Origin: Diprion similis
Lineage: Eukaryota; Arthropoda; Insecta; Hymenoptera; Diprionidae
Assembly (NCBI RefSeq): GCF_021155765.1
Contig: NC_060117.1
Coordinates: 461,001-525,000 of the forward strand
Direction: 5' to 3'
DNA length: 64,000 nucleotides
Shown: positions 26,601-38,168 of the stretch, piece by piece
How the letters are laid out: each line of letters begins with the position of its first letter
How positions within the stretch are numbered: position 1 is the stretch's first letter
Program-made: the position numbers and the translations under genes
Notes under the pieces: model-generated
Databases searched by the model: none
Seen by the model: only the letters and a program-made list of their open reading frames with translations
Told to the model about the DNA's origin: nothing

Positions 26601-28316
26601 ACGATCTCTGCATCTCCGCTACCCCATCCCGCCGCCCATCCTCCGCGTTCTCTGCTTATAAGTTATAGTTATACGCGATATCGTGCGAGAATTCCTTCTG
26701 GCCTTCGCGAAATTGCTAGATTTCTAAAGGTGCTGCAGCACAATCGTCGAGGGCTCGTGCCCCGTGCGACGACGCCAACTTTTTCATTCCAACGAATTCA
26801 GACCACTTCTAATGAAAGGAGGAAACATGAATTTAAATCATTTTCCTTTTTTCCTCTCCACTAATCTCAACGATTCTATTTATGCCTCGAGAGATTCATC
26901 CTTCTGGCTTCTCGTTTTATTTTTATTTTTTTAGCGTTTGTTAAACTTTGCTGCAGGAAAGAACCTCGACGCCGCCTGATCATGAGCTCTAAACGGAATA
27001 TCCGAATTCTTTTAACGCCTAGTCGGCTCGAGCGATGAATACCTATACCACGCTAACATTCATCTTTCGAGACTTGGATCAAAGACATTTTCTCGGCTCC
27101 GGCATATCTAAGTTTAACGCTTCTCGGACCCGGAAAATGGGCGCTCAGCTATGAATAGGACAACCTGCGACCCGAGTACCCTCTCGAAATTATTTATATA
27201 AAGCAATTTCGTTTACAGCGGAAACTCGAATAGGAATGCTCTTCGTTTACTTGCACGGGCGACTGTGAAAGTCAAGCTTTCCTCGTCGTTCATATTCCAT
27301 CGAGGAACGCATGCTTCTGCACAGTAGATCACAAGGACTTCCAGGTGATCGTGGAAATCACAGCCGCGAATCATATTTACGTGCACTTTCTGTGACCGTT
27401 CAATCAGAGTCCCACAGCAAGGATTTGTCTGAGACGCCGCGTGTGTGTTATATGTATAAATTCGCGGTATAAGTAAAGTAGGAGTAAAGTGTGGAAGTTA
27501 AGACTGTGAAAGGAGTTGTTCCGAATCAAATCTACATTGACTTTGGCAAGGGATTGCCTGGCCATGTGAGTACATACCGCTCTGTAGTCACCGCGGACAT
27601 TTCTCACATCGATCCGTTCATCGATCGTCAAAGATTTGATTCGGAATAAACAATTGTGGTCATCGATTTAAGACTTTCAAGCGTGTCGCAAGTTTACAAT
27701 ATTCCAAGTCAAAGATGCTGCTTTGTTCGCATAATTTCGATAAAAATTATCCAGTCTGTATAGATGGTACCAAAGAATCATGGGTATTGTTTCTTTCTTT
27801 TCTGATAGTGCATGAAAGCGTCGTTTCAATCATAACATAATATAGGAGGGCCAAGTATAAATTTTGATCAAATACCCAACTTCAATCATTTTTTTTTTAT
27901 ACGAATCTTCCGTTCCCGTCGTGCAGTTAGAAATGTGCTCAGCAGCATCTTTGACTCCGGTATCGACATACCATGACGTGTTAGTTGTAAATAACGACAC
28001 TCGGCTTAGTATATATATATGCATATATATGGTTGTTAGTTACTCTTTCTCTCTCATTTTTTCCATTCCAATTTCTATCGTTCTCTCTCGAGCCACCCCT
28101 TAATTAATGATACTCCTATATCCATCTGCCCTTCCATGGTCACACTCTTCCGCCACTTTCTCTCTCTCTCTCTCTCTTTCTTTCTCACTGAGGCAGTCTG
28201 AGTTTTCAATAGTTTGATGATGTCAAATGCAATTTACTGACCGTGACGGTGTAGGAGGATACCAGCGGGCGAGAATAAGGACGCCGGGTCGTGTAGAAGT
28301 CGCTTTCGTAAACCAT
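14635..28316 (-). CDS. Myofilin-like locus, long isoform with Glu/Ala-rich coiled-coil tail
   Basis: Minus-strand exons 28242-28316, 20983-21018 (36-base cassette), 20244-20468, 19930-20018, 19526-19824, 16499-16561, 16273-16359, 15687-15765, 15404-15583, 14950-15205 and 14635-14826 agree in phase at every junction and give 526 residues. The N-terminal exon reads MVYESDFYTTRRPYSRPLVS. The shared body contains PSVLAAEYNRIRDLPRSS, SILFDDEARQIRAKADALLR and DVNLLSFYSKNRQAAAYA. After the body this isoform adds a Pro-rich linker (EPEWKPTPTPAPP, then PPPPEPEEPVVEKK), a Lys/Glu run, about 170 residues of Ala/Glu/Arg coiled coil (for example EEARLEAERLEAERIAHEER) and an acidic end, DIWGDKEDA. No signal or membrane segment. 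I infer a sarcomeric structural protein; the long tail resembles troponin-T-like acidic extensions only in composition. Identity as myofilin is by resemblance, not search. Confidence 0.6.
18055..28316 (-). CDS. Mf: Myofilin-like thick-filament protein, short C-terminus isoform
   Basis: Uses exons 28242-28316, optional 20983-21018, 20244-20468, 19930-20018, 19526-19824 and the terminal exon 18055-18152: 273 residues with the cassette, 261 without. The donor at 19526 is phase 1 and fits both this terminal exon (CQGWRERVPELNEG..., stop) and the first tail exon at 16561, so the two endings are alternatives. Known: insect myofilin is a roughly 20-30 kDa protein of muscle thick filaments with several isoforms. 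Seen: a Tyr/Arg/Pro-rich N-terminus, a charged helix (FDDEARQIRAKADALL), a Tyr/Trp-containing middle part (APWYTVPEQRNLGKGNLACV) and an acidic end (EEEAPLPELTED). The name is given with moderate confidence; another insect muscle-filament protein remains possible. Confidence 0.6.
22608..22691. repeat. (GGA)28 purine array
   Basis: Twenty-eight uninterrupted GGA units on the plus strand (TCC on the minus strand), beginning 44 bases beyond the minus-strand stop at 22736. G15 at 22515-22529 lies close by. Long homopurine tracts can form triplex or quadruplex structures. Confidence 0.95.
22736..28316 (-). CDS. Myofilin-like locus, alternative Ser/Tyr-rich ending
   Basis: The 25-residue first exon (28242-28316) can join in phase 0 to 22736-23056, giving 131 residues. 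The exon begins TPRHYVVRDLPEIGGRTAQE, continues with Ser/Tyr- and Ser/Gly-rich low-complexity sequence (EQYSYSYSNTSSASTS, STGGGPGGYRSTYDS) and ends TTYRHYSYRV, stop. The tyrosine/arginine-rich style resembles the shared N-terminus and supports a common locus. A 28-unit TCC (minus strand) array starts 44 bases after the stop and would be in the 3' UTR. Another frame through this exon is also open (22692-23120) but reads as low-complexity sequence. Whether it is used as a terminal exon needs transcript data; it could instead have its own promoter. Confidence 0.5.
23332..23409. repeat. AT-rich dinucleotide microsatellite block
   Basis: Imperfect TA/CATA runs over about 78 bases, ending in 12 or more pure TA units, in the intron upstream of the 22736-23056 exon. 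G9-A-G9 (23595-23613) lies about 190 bases further on. Confidence 0.9.
25390..28316 (-). CDS. Myofilin-like locus, alternative WYRF ending
   Basis: The first exon 28242-28316 joins in phase 0 to 25390-25767, giving 150 residues. The exon starts KRELFPWEKVPFVPRPSLVP, has a charged middle (QDPQKEFYQYATLKDKEGTV), an Ala-rich helix (SKAGLDAAAELAAKGHVFEK) and ends ILMALQKPSWYRF, stop. It has clean coding character, with no low complexity. The acceptor TTACAG directly precedes AAG. The junction requires the GTCAGT donor at 28241 rather than the GTAAAT four bases downstream; the same GTCAGT donor also fits the phase-0 acceptors at 23056, 21018 and 20468, which is the main argument for one locus with alternative endings. 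Its molecular role within muscle is not visible from sequence. Confidence 0.55.
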
Positions 28317-30974
28317 TTTTGCTCTGTATCGTTGATCGACTGTTGCAGACGTTGAGTTTAGTTTCTTTATCGATTATTACTTTCCGTTACTGTTAAAAAA
28401 CGATCGGCACGTGCTGCTGTCAAACCGACCGGGGCGGGGGGGAGGGATATCGATAGTTTCGAGAGTGACTGCTATGTTTTCCTTGGGGCGTTTTTTTTTC
28501 TTTCGCTTTTTCGGAAACTTGACCCACAATGATGGCTGCGACCGCGGTGGAAGTTGGAACGGTTCTGCGAGCCAGCCCCAGGCGACGTAGTCAAAGACGG
28601 CCGGCGTCCCGACGCCTCTCCCTCCACTCGTGCGTCGTCGCCATCTTGCGTCACACCAAAACTATATTACACCCTACCTACCTACGCTGTGGTGTGATGC
28701 ATCGGAAGAAATAGAACGGTGTTAAGGTTGCACACTTTTCGTTCCTCGCCTTCATCCGCCCCCGTCATTCTTCTTCTTCTTATTTATCACGCGAAATTTT
28801 TCATATCATGACACCCAGAAAGCACTGCAACCGCTCCAGCGGCAGCGTCTCTGCGCCTCGCTGCATCGAGAGAGAAATTCCATGCTTATAATAAACCCGC
28901 GACCTCTGAGACATTTCGCAAAGGGTGAGTTTCTCGATCGCTTAAACAAGTTTCGGAGACGTTGTACACATCGGGTGTCGACGGACTGGGCGCAAATTTC
29001 TTATACAGACGATGTCGGCTCAAGACCCCGGTTGTTACGTATACACGTACGGAGAGGTACAATCCGTAACCCTGCGATGACACGCTGGAATCAAGTAAGT
29101 CGCATACCCGCTATATATTCCTCTACGTAATGAAAATCAAATTTACAACGTTACATACGGACACCTACGATGCGCTGGCGTTGAGTCGTGAAAACGCCCA
29201 TAGCTATTACGTCAATTCGCGGGAAAACCCAGGTTCCGTATATTTTCGCATGTTGGTTTAAGCGGCTAGCTATAGACGCCGAAATAGTGGGGAAAAATAT
29301 AAATCTATTCCCAGACTTTGGTGAATTGCAATGTCAGTAGGCGGGGAAGCGACTGCATGTGAAAGGAAATAGTATGTAAAAACATAAATCTCTTTTTCTC
29401 TGTATATCGTATAAGTATTTGCGCGATGCTATGTAATCGCTGTACATGTCACACCTTAATGAATGTCAATGTTTCATGCAACATCACGGGTGTATACCTA
29501 TAAGGTGCGTGCAGTATTACAACGCAGCTACGGCCGATACTCTGGCTCACAGACGTTTGGCAAACCACCAAAAATCTGCGCGCGCTGCGAATCTTTTACT
29601 CACGATATGAATTTCAATCTTACATATGTCGTTGACAAAATTATTGGATATATAGACCGGTGACCGGAGAGTAGGATTTGTGGGTATGTCGTTCGATTGC
29701 CAAAACGCGACTCGCGAGTACCTTTAATTTTGAATGCCGGTGTTCGAGCTGTGTATATACGCAATTTTCTTCTCTTTTTCGCACTCGTACAAGTATTGAT
29801 ATTGAATAAAATACAGCCAGATTGACGGCTAAGCTATTCCCTCCGTAGCATCTGTGATCTAAGCGTTTTCGAGCATTCAGTTCGCCAACTTGGTAATTTG
29901 GGCCACCGACATTTGGCAGCTGGTATAAACACAGATTGCCCCTGACCACGATTTCAACAGAGCTCTGAAAAATTACGGTTATTTTGAGACTTTTTATTCG
30001 ATTGTTGACTGTGACTGTCCCCGTTGTGATTCAAGATTCGCAATATTTTTCAAAGCTTTTACCAGCGTGCTGCTCCACATTGGCACATACCTGCAGCAAC
30101 TGATTGTGAGAGTCGAGTTACTCGGAACAAACGGTCGCAATCGATTCGGTGAAATAACACGAATCTCACCTTGATTTCAGCTGCTAACTGTAAGGCCACA
30201 TATCGTTTGTCAGTTAGCGGAATAATTCTAAGTAAACAATAAGAATTCGTTTAAACCAACCAATAAGCATCTTCAACAAAATATTACATTCGACGTTGAA
30301 GCTACACCTAATCAAATTAAGCAAGTCGTGTTATTTTACTTGATTCCGATAATTTTTTTTTTTTTTGTCAATTATAGCCTATTTACGCGATCTACTGTAC
30401 AAACAGTCCGCAAGCATTTTATTATCAACTAAATTTTATTATAGCGAGAAATGCCTGTTTCTATGATTGTGACCCTGAAAAACATGAAACCTTATGTTGC
30501 GAGTCCTTTTAGTTTTTACCTGCATTTGTTCGAAATAGAAATTCTTTGGTGTTAGTAAGAAATTCATCGCTTCTAATAATGCAGAAACATTTCCGTCTGG
30601 TTTTACCCTCACCGAAGGCGAGGAATACCTTCGCAAAACAAGCCGTACCACAATTGGTTTGATAAATCAGCCGACGGTAAAAAAATTTCCTTTGAAAAGC
30701 AATCAACAATCCATCCGACCAGTCAGAAATTTCAAACTTAGCGCACAACACGAATACAACAAGGACGATATGATTTGACGATAGACGTCGCCAGCTTCGC
30801 TACCCAACCTAAGATAATATACCTATACCTATACCTATACCTATAACTATACCTATATTTTACCCAATCCCCCCTCCTTCACACAATCCACGGTTCGACC
30901 GTTGACGCAACTTTGACGTTCGGGAGCTATTTGGCTGTGCGTCGAGATAAACAAAAACCGTTCGGTGACGATAG
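28317..30974. other. Divergent upstream region between the myofilin-like locus and SDE2
   Basis: Contains the presumed 5' leader and promoter of the minus-strand myofilin-like gene (GC-rich at 28.4-28.9 kb) and, at the right end, the promoter of SDE2. The plus frame at 28529-28714 and the minus frame at 28472-28654 lie in the GC-rich patch and look compositional. 29.1-30.8 kb is AT-rich with no supported exon. The hexamer array at 30821-30856 is listed separately. Confidence 0.6.
30821..30856. repeat. (ACCTAT)n hexamer array
   Basis: Six imperfect tandem copies of ACCTAT, about 120 bases upstream of the SDE2 start codon. The same hexamer, often as TATAGGTATA on either strand, recurs singly at many other places in the window. 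Confidence 0.85.
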
Positions 30975-32035
30975 ATGAATATGTCGGAGGTACAGATCAC
31001 TGTTGGAATTTCACGGAAGACTATCTGCAGCATCGAGGAAGGTGTTACAGCTGAGGAGATTGGACAGAGAGTCGCTCAGTTGACGGTGAGATGAAGTGAA
31101 AAATATTTATAACCTCAAAGTGCATTCACGTGCCAATTATTTATTACGCCTATCACATCTGGGTAAATACAATCTTGAAATTCGGTTTTTATGGTCAATA
31201 CTGTCCGATCTGATCGTAGGGGTTAGGAGTGGATGATTTTTACATCTTGCACAACGGTCGTCTCGTCCGAGGCACCGACCTTTGCGAAGATGGAGTAGCT
31301 GCAATCGTTCCGCGCCTTCCTGGGGGGAAGGGGGGTTTTGGATCTATGCTGCGAGCCATCGGCGCTCAAATTGAGAAGACTACCAATCGGGAAGCGTGTC
31401 GCGATCTCAGCGGACGCCGCTTGAGAGATATCAACGAGGAGAAGAGATTGAAGTCTTGGATTGACAAGCAAGCGACTAGAGAAGAGGAGGCTGCCGAGAG
31501 AAAGAAGAGAAAACTTGAGAGGCTCTGCGCTCAGCCCAAACATGAGTTCAAGGATAAAAACTATGAGAACGAACGCTCGACTTTGACGGAGAAAGTGGGC
31601 GATGCGGTTGAAGAGGGATTCAAAATGGCCATGGCTGGAAGTTCCGGGGTAAAGAGGAAAAATCCAAGCAACGGCCAAGGCGGCAGAAAGAAATTGGCTT
31701 TGGACTCGGATATCGACTCCGATGAACTTGGAAGCTCTTCCGACGACAACTCTGACTTGGATTCTGCTTCGGATGTGAGAGTAAAATCTGGCTCTATCTC
31801 ATTCCCGGAGACACACGGCTCGCAAAATGCGAGCCAAGTTAAATCCAACGACGCAAAGGTAGACGATACTACAAACTCTAAAAAACCTCAGGACCCTGGC
31901 GAAGCGTCGGAAGGTCACATTCCAGTTTCCGATGAAAATCGTATCAATCGCTCGACCCAATCTTTGGTAAACGAAGCTCATGACGATAGTCTCGCAGTTT
32001 CGAGTGAAGTACGGGACAAGCAAACTGTAACTTAG
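30975..32035 (+). CDS. Sde2: Replication stress response / splicing regulator SDE2
   Basis: Exons 30975-31085 and 31220-32035 join in phase 0 to give 308 residues. The N-terminal region, about residues 1-73, is the ubiquitin-like head. It ends PRLPGG (Gly72-Gly73), followed directly by KGGFGSMLRAIGAQIEKTTN, the SDE2 signature, with REACRDLSGRRLRDINEEKR after it. Known: SDE2 is cleaved after the Gly-Gly, and the lysine-started C-terminal product acts in pre-mRNA splicing and in PCNA-linked replication stress control, then is degraded by an N-end rule. The rest is a Lys/Arg-rich helix (ERKKRKLERLCAQP) and an acidic, Ser-rich disordered tail (DSDIDSDELGSSSDDNSD). The start at 30975 is the first ATG of MNMSEVQITV; the ATG two codons later is also possible. 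AATAAA at 32176-32181. Confidence 0.92.
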
Positions 32036-32774
32036 TAGAAATTTGTAAACACAAATCAGCTTAATTTAAATTTGAACAAATCAACGAACGAATAACCACC
32101 CGTTGAATGTTGCTTGAATGAAATATTTAACTTCTCTATTTTGTCAGTACGTGTCAGTACGTGTACTGAACAATCAATAAATAGAATTTTATTCAATAAT
32201 TTCTAATGATACGTACATTATTCGAAATTCCCGGTAGCAACTGACCGCGAGCAACTCGCTTTACACCCATGTAGTACAAGGTAATATTAAAAATGCCCCC
32301 AGGTGCAGCAGGAGTATAGCATTAACCGATGTCTTACGGTTCGCCGAAGCAAAACAAGCGAATTATCGCTGAAATGTATCGAGGTTCGCAGTCGCGTATT
32401 GCTTTACCGGTCGCTTAGATAAGCGCCCAGCGCTGATGCCAGATCAGGCCCGTCGATCGCTGTATAATCGAATTGTTTAACCAATTGAACCTGTATCTCG
32501 TTATAACGATTCGTGTATAGGTTATTTTTTTTACCAATGAAAGAACGTTCGGGCGCCGTATCATCGAAGTCTGTTTCCCATCACGGTAAGAAGCCCAGAA
32601 AATTCACGAAATATTTTCAGGAATAAATTACGCAGCCATATGGCACCGTAAATCACGCAGCTGTATATGTACTTCTTCCAATTACTCATCTTTCGATTAA
32701 ATTTCTATATAGTTCTGGCTCATCTTCCGCTAACAACGAATCTGCTTGCATAACTAATTATCGTTCCAGACAGA
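32036..32774. other. Intergenic spacer, SDE2 3' UTR
   Basis: SDE2 poly(A) signal at 32176-32181, then about 590 bases of AT-rich sequence up to the first protease start. No additional open frame of note. Confidence 0.6.
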
Positions 32775-34257
32775 ATGCAGCCCTTTTTATGGGTTTCGAT
32801 CATTTTCATCCTATGGAATGTCGGCTCCTTCGTTGCAACGGGTGAGAGAGGAAATTTTGTTCAGTTTTTCTTTGTCAAAAAATCCTTCCGCCTATACAGA
32901 ATTTTCTCGTTCTTGTCTCACGCAGACATCACCGAGCATCCTCGCTGGATGCTACTCGAGCATGAAAGATGCGGTAACAGCAACGCCGATCGAATAATAG
33001 GTGGAAAAAATGCATCCCTCGGAGCTTATCCGTGGATAGCGCGGATAGGTTACAACGAAGCTCCCACTAACCATAGCAGTGAAAAGAACGAGCTGACCTA
33101 CAAGTGTGGCGGATCGTTGATCAACAAATTGTACATTGTCACGGCTGCTCATTGCGTTGCTGATCTACCGGTCAAGTAAGACAATTATCCAGACAATAAA
33201 CAGTCTCTGTTCTAACCCGGAACGGTGTCGTAAGAATTTGATTTCACAATCATCAATAATGGAAGGATAATAGGCATTTACTGTAATTTTATTGGTAAAA
33301 TGGAATTCCAGATTGAAAGTGGCCGGTATCCGTCTTGGAGAGCACAATACGGCGACAGATCCGGACTGTGAAAATAATTTCTGTGGTGAACCGGTGCAGG
33401 ATTTTGAGCCAGAACAGATAGTCGTTCACAAAGATTATAATAATCCACCGTTCAAAAATGATATCGCCATCATCCGGCTGAACAAGCCAGCTAATTATAG
33501 CGGTGAGTCGAGGGCTGTATACCACCCCTGTATGTAACCTATTGTTAGAGTTCAGTTGACGCGGTTATGAACCGGACCGCTACCAAGAATCCGATTAATT
33601 CGTCGAATTAAGTGATAATCGCGATATTCCAATAATAATTGAACGCGTTGCTGCGTATGACGACGCACATACACGGCACATACATTCGAAATCATTTCAT
33701 TCGACGTAACACTAGCGTCGAAGGCTACACATTATACCTAGCAGCAAAGTTTTACAATTCACGCAGAGCTCGTGGGGCCGATATGTATGGCCAGAGACCA
33801 CCTGCTGCTGAGGAACTTGATCGGGGAAACGGCAGAAGTTGCGGGTTGGGGAATCTACGACATATGTGAGTCTTGCGTTGAAGCATACTCCGGACTAGTA
33901 GCGGGAATAAACTATTTTATATCCAATTCCACTGCAGATGATCCAAAGCCAAGCCCTCTACTTCAGTCGCTAAGGCTTCCTATCGTCGATTCGGAGAGGT
34001 GCAGAACAGCGTTCAGGAGATACGCCGACATCGGGAAACAGCAGATATGCGTCGGTGGTATAATCGGACAGGACTCGTGTGGGGGTGACAGCGGTGGTCC
34101 TCTCATGAAGGTCGAGGCCGTCGACGGGCCGCCAAAGTATTACTTGGTCGGGGTCGTCTCGTTCGGTGCTAAACATTGCGGGGAGTCGAGAACACCCGCC
34201 GTGTATAGCAAAATTTCCGAATACTTGCCCTGGATATTGGACAATGTCTTCCCTTGA
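32775..34257 (+). CDS. Secreted trypsin-like serine protease without a clip domain
   Basis: Exons 32775-32841, 32926-33175, 33312-33502, 33767-33865 and 33938-34257 agree in phase and give 308 residues. Residues 1-22 are a signal peptide. A short pro-segment with one Cys (Cys38) ends at Arg45, followed by IIGG, the usual trypsin-type activation site. The catalytic triad is His98 (VTAAHC), Asp156 (NDIAII) and Ser254 (GDSGGP). An Asp six residues before the Ser (DSCGGDSGGP) predicts cleavage after Lys/Arg. The extra Cys pair around DPDCENNFCGE is typical of easter-like CLIPB catalytic domains, so it most likely derives from a clip protease that has lost its clip exon; I see no clip-like Cys pattern in intron 1. 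Likely extracellular/haemolymph. Poly(A) signal at 34413-34418. Confidence 0.85.
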
Positions 34258-35894
34258 TTACCGCGCAATTGATGATAAAAGTAGCCATATAATAATAACA
34301 TTAATGACGATTAACAATCCCACTGCAGCTGATAATGATTCTTAGGCAAACGCGTTATACAATTTACAATTTGTGGTAATTTCTTGGGAAAATATTATAT
34401 ATAAATAATTGTAATAAACTAAACAGATTGCCTCGATGAGTGTGCAGAGTAATATGGCTTACAGCCTGCGTTGTTTTGTCTAATTAGATTCAATTTAGGT
34501 TTCGATAAACAATAACAGACCGTCGGTAAAATATAAAATGTTTAAGGTGACTCACTGGTTAATATTGATAGCTCTAAGAGAACTTACGGGAGGCGTGTTG
34601 AGTGAAATTTCGACAAGGACTATCAAACGATTTATCATTACTTAATACTATAGTCCTCAATATTATAGTGAGAAATCAAGTTTCCAGCCAAGCTGGATCG
34701 GTTAGAACTTCGACCACATACTTTATCGCCAGTCCGGTTACAGCATTGAACCCACTAGCCTAAAGTTCAGTTGCAATCTATAGTATACACCTAATTAGCA
34801 CAGTATACGCATCGATATACGGCAGTAGCGTATACAGCGTTATACAGAGAAACAAATCCGGTTCTTTCTTGTTAGCGCATATCATGGTGTTTTTTTTACG
34901 TATGCACGTTCGTTCGTGTCCACGGCACGTTTTAAATTTGAGAATGACCGATGTAGGAAATATGTTTCTGAATTGCCTTCGCATCACGTCGGTAATGTGA
35001 CAACTTTCTTATTCCGATCTTGAACGTTTCGCTGCTTTTTTTCACGCAGCGACGCGTAGCAGCGTCGACCAATCGTACTTGCCGACGGGGCCGATGGGTA
35101 ATTCCGATTATTGGAATCTCTATTTGTGTATAACTTGATGCTATACCTATTTTGTGCCTACGGGCAAATAGCACAAGAAACTGGCTCTATTCGTATACCT
35201 GCACAGAATCCGTACTCAAACCAATACGCACGTCGCGTTCCGATCCACACCTTGCTTATTATAGAGAATTCAAAATTTATAATAAAGTGTGGCGATCAAC
35301 GAATTTCCATATGGATAAATTTCTGCCTGCTGCTATACGGAAAAGAACAATCCAAGCTGGGTTTCTTTCCTCTTACGGAATAGCTAGTTTAATATATACT
35401 ATTATTAATATCCGAGACATGAAATCCACGTTATATGGTTTGGGAGTGGCGGGATTCCTTGGCGTAGATCAACCTAGGCACAAAGCTTCTGCAACACGAA
35501 CGATGTAGAAAGATCGCGTTGACGTCGTCGAAGAAGGAACACGAGTCAAGTTCTTGGACTTGATAAAGGGAGTCGCGGGCGCAGGATGTGGCGATGTATT
35601 CCTCGTATTTCGGTAAGGCAATGCAATACATTAAGATAAGAATTCCTTGATAATTACCTACTCGCATGAATCCTCTACAATGGACGTTGAGGAGAAGTAG
35701 GGGGATAAATAGCAGTTGACCATGGTACTGACCAGTCGGCCAACCGATGGTTGGTAGTTGACGCCTTGTAGTCCGAGGCATCGCATCGGCGTCTAACGAA
35801 ATACGTCTGCCGTAACACATTCGTCGCGTATTTCGTTGTGTTGGACAACTTTGTTTGTTTGTTTACTCAATTATTCACTTTGCCTGCAGCAACA
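34258..35894. other. Spacer between protease genes
   Basis: 3' UTR of the clip-less protease, then AT-rich sequence. A minus frame at 35431-35820 starts at an ATG and contains several Cys, and the plus strand has a short open stretch ending at a good donor near 35610. Neither could be linked to a full gene. Confidence 0.55.
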
Positions 35895-37342
35895 ATGAAC
35901 CGTGTCGGCCGTAGAAATTGCGTACTGCCGGTACTCCTACCGATTCTACTGCAATTATTTGCTCCTGTTTACTCACGTAAGTACCGTATTTACCCCAAGT
36001 TTTTGCGAAAAAATTTCACAATCGTAATTCATAAATTCGCCCCCGAGACATTCGATGCTATACATATATCAGGAAATACCGTAAACACGTTGGCATACCA
36101 TTAACTGACCGGATTCGAAACATCTATTATTGTCACTGTGCCCGTAATATTTGAACTATTGCTTATGCTTTGTTGTTCCTGGATAATAAAGCCGTACTTA
36201 TTAGTATAGGCCGATATCACAATTGGACTTATGCAGCCGCGGCCGAAGGTATGTCTGTGCATGCTTTGATGAAAACAAAGAAGGGTAGACACGTAAGGGT
36301 CAGAATACGCAAACCTTTTTCGTTATATTCTACCGTATGTGCCTCCGCAGCAGTGGTCAGCCTCGCCGCTGCGGAAGACAACCTTGTATACGGATAATAG
36401 TGAAGAATAATAATAGTGATAATAATGCCTCAAAGCAGGTTTCGCAATCATAATGAAACGAACGCGTCGCAGAATCTTACGACTAACCAGCAAGCGGACT
36501 AATATTTATTCAAAACTGAATTGAGAGTTGCGCCTGCACACGCGTAGCGGGGAAACCCCGGTCCGAATTGCGTAGAGCGGGTTTTCCACACATATTACAT
36601 ACCTAACTATAATACATGCAGTATATGTGAGATGTGACAGCTTATCTTTTCTTAGCGAATCCAATTATATTCCAAAGAGCAAATAAAATGTTGATAAATC
36701 CCGCAGTACACCAAGTCGTTAAAGCGTTGCTCCCGTCGCTAATCGGTAATTCCCGCGGTCCGAGTTTCAAGAATTATTATAGAAGTGTGAAGAGCTCCGT
36801 TTGTAGATGCTCTCATGGATGAGCAAAGGTTTCCGTTTCCCGTGACAACTGACGTACTTATCTTCTCTAATTCATTCTCAGAATCATCTTACAGTCGTCA
36901 ACAGTCCAACTGCCAGACCCCTCGGAATGCGGCCGGTAATTGCATTGAGATAAGCCAGTGCCCAGAGCTGGTGCAACTGCTTCAGGTACGCCCGCAAGCC
37001 CCGACGACCTTCGACTATCTCCGGAGGTCGCAGTGCGGGTTCCAAGGCCGGAACCCCATGGTATGCTGTCCCGTCGCCGGTGAAGTAGTCACGTCGACTC
37101 GGCCCGGCGGCGATCAGATAACTTCCGGACAGGATGGGAAGAGCACGTCAACGCCATCGTCGAATACTGCCACCTGGAATCTCTCGTCGAATCCGCTTCT
37201 TCCAAGCTCTTGCGGACAGGATCTGACCCAGAGACTCGTCGGAGGCGAGAAGGCGGACATATACGAGTTCCCATGGATGGCTCTTCTGGAGTACACTAAA
37301 CGTAAGCCGTAAAGATTACACTGTTCGGGGCTGTTGACGCTC

Positions 37343-37379
<37 letters not shown>

Positions 37380-38168
37380 CCCCTATTTGCGACTGCCAAC
37401 CTGCTCACTCTCCGTTTTCTCATTCCCCAAATTTGTAAAACGTGAAAAATTTCAGCTACCGGAAGAACACACGCCTGCGGGGGAGTCTTGATAAGCAAGC
37501 GTTACGTGATGACCGCGGCCCACTGCATCAAGGGTAAGGACCTCCCACCTAGCTGGAAACTCGAAGGAGTCCGGCTTGGCGAGTACGACACGAGCACAGA
37601 TATTGACTGCATCCAGGCCTCCGAGACGCAGAAACTCTGCATCGACCCCGTTGTGACGGTCGGCATAGAGCAAAAGATCGTACACGAAGATTATAGGCCA
37701 CAGTCCCGGGACCAGACCAACGACATCGCTCTCCTCAGGCTCTCGCGCGACGTCACATTCACGAACTACATACGCCCGATATGTCTGCCCTCAAGCGCCT
37801 CGATGACCGAGAGGTTCTTCTACATCGCAGGTTGGGGAAAGACTGAGACCAGATCCGAGTCTAACATCAAGCTGAAGCTCAAAATTCCTCTCGCCGATAC
37901 GACCAGTTGCGCCAACACCTATCAGGCGGCGTCGATCCGCATCGGAGATACTCAAGTTTGCGCCGGAGGTCAGCGAGGACGCGATTCTTGCCGGGGCGAT
38001 TCCGGGGGACCCTTGATGTCCGTGAAGACGAGCGGCGACAATGTCTATTGGACGGCCGTCGGTATAGTCTCCTTGGGTCCGTCGCCTTGCGGCATGGAAA
38101 ACTGGCCGGGCATATACACCAGAGTTGACAGCTTCGTACCCTGGATACTTTCTAAGATTAGGGCGTAA
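35895..38168 (+). CDS. CLIPB-type serine protease zymogen (easter / SPE-like)
   Basis: Exons 35895-35976, 36882-37301 and 37456-38168 give 404 residues. A signal peptide covers about residues 1-27. A complete clip domain follows with six Cys at 38, 48, 54, 79, 89 and 90 (starting NCQTPRN, ending MVCCP). A Ser/Thr-rich linker leads to Cys138, which would tether the clip to the protease, and to the activation site QR-LVGG after Arg145. The catalytic domain has VMTAAHC, NDIALL and GDSGGP, with a specificity Asp in RDSCRGDSGGP, so trypsin-like cleavage is expected. Known: CLIPB proteases act in Toll activation and prophenoloxidase/melanisation cascades. The extra Cys pair (DIDCIQ / KLCIDP) is of the easter type. 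It is tandem with two related proteases on the same strand. Poly(A) signal at 38588-38593. Confidence 0.9.
37345..37380. repeat. (CT)n tract in protease intron 2
   Basis: A 36-base CT-rich tract inside intron 37302-37455 of the CLIPB protease gene. It lies about 75 bases from the 3' splice site. Confidence 0.9.

Noticed and set aside
28472-28714. Overlapping plus and minus Arg-rich frames near the myofilin-like start
   Set aside because: They lie in the GC-rich promoter/leader patch and have no splice junction compatible with the shared first exon.
35431-35820. Minus Cys-containing frame of 129 codons between protease genes
   Set aside because: The Cys spacing does not fit a clip or S1 domain, the splice signals are poor, and the opposite strand is also partly open.
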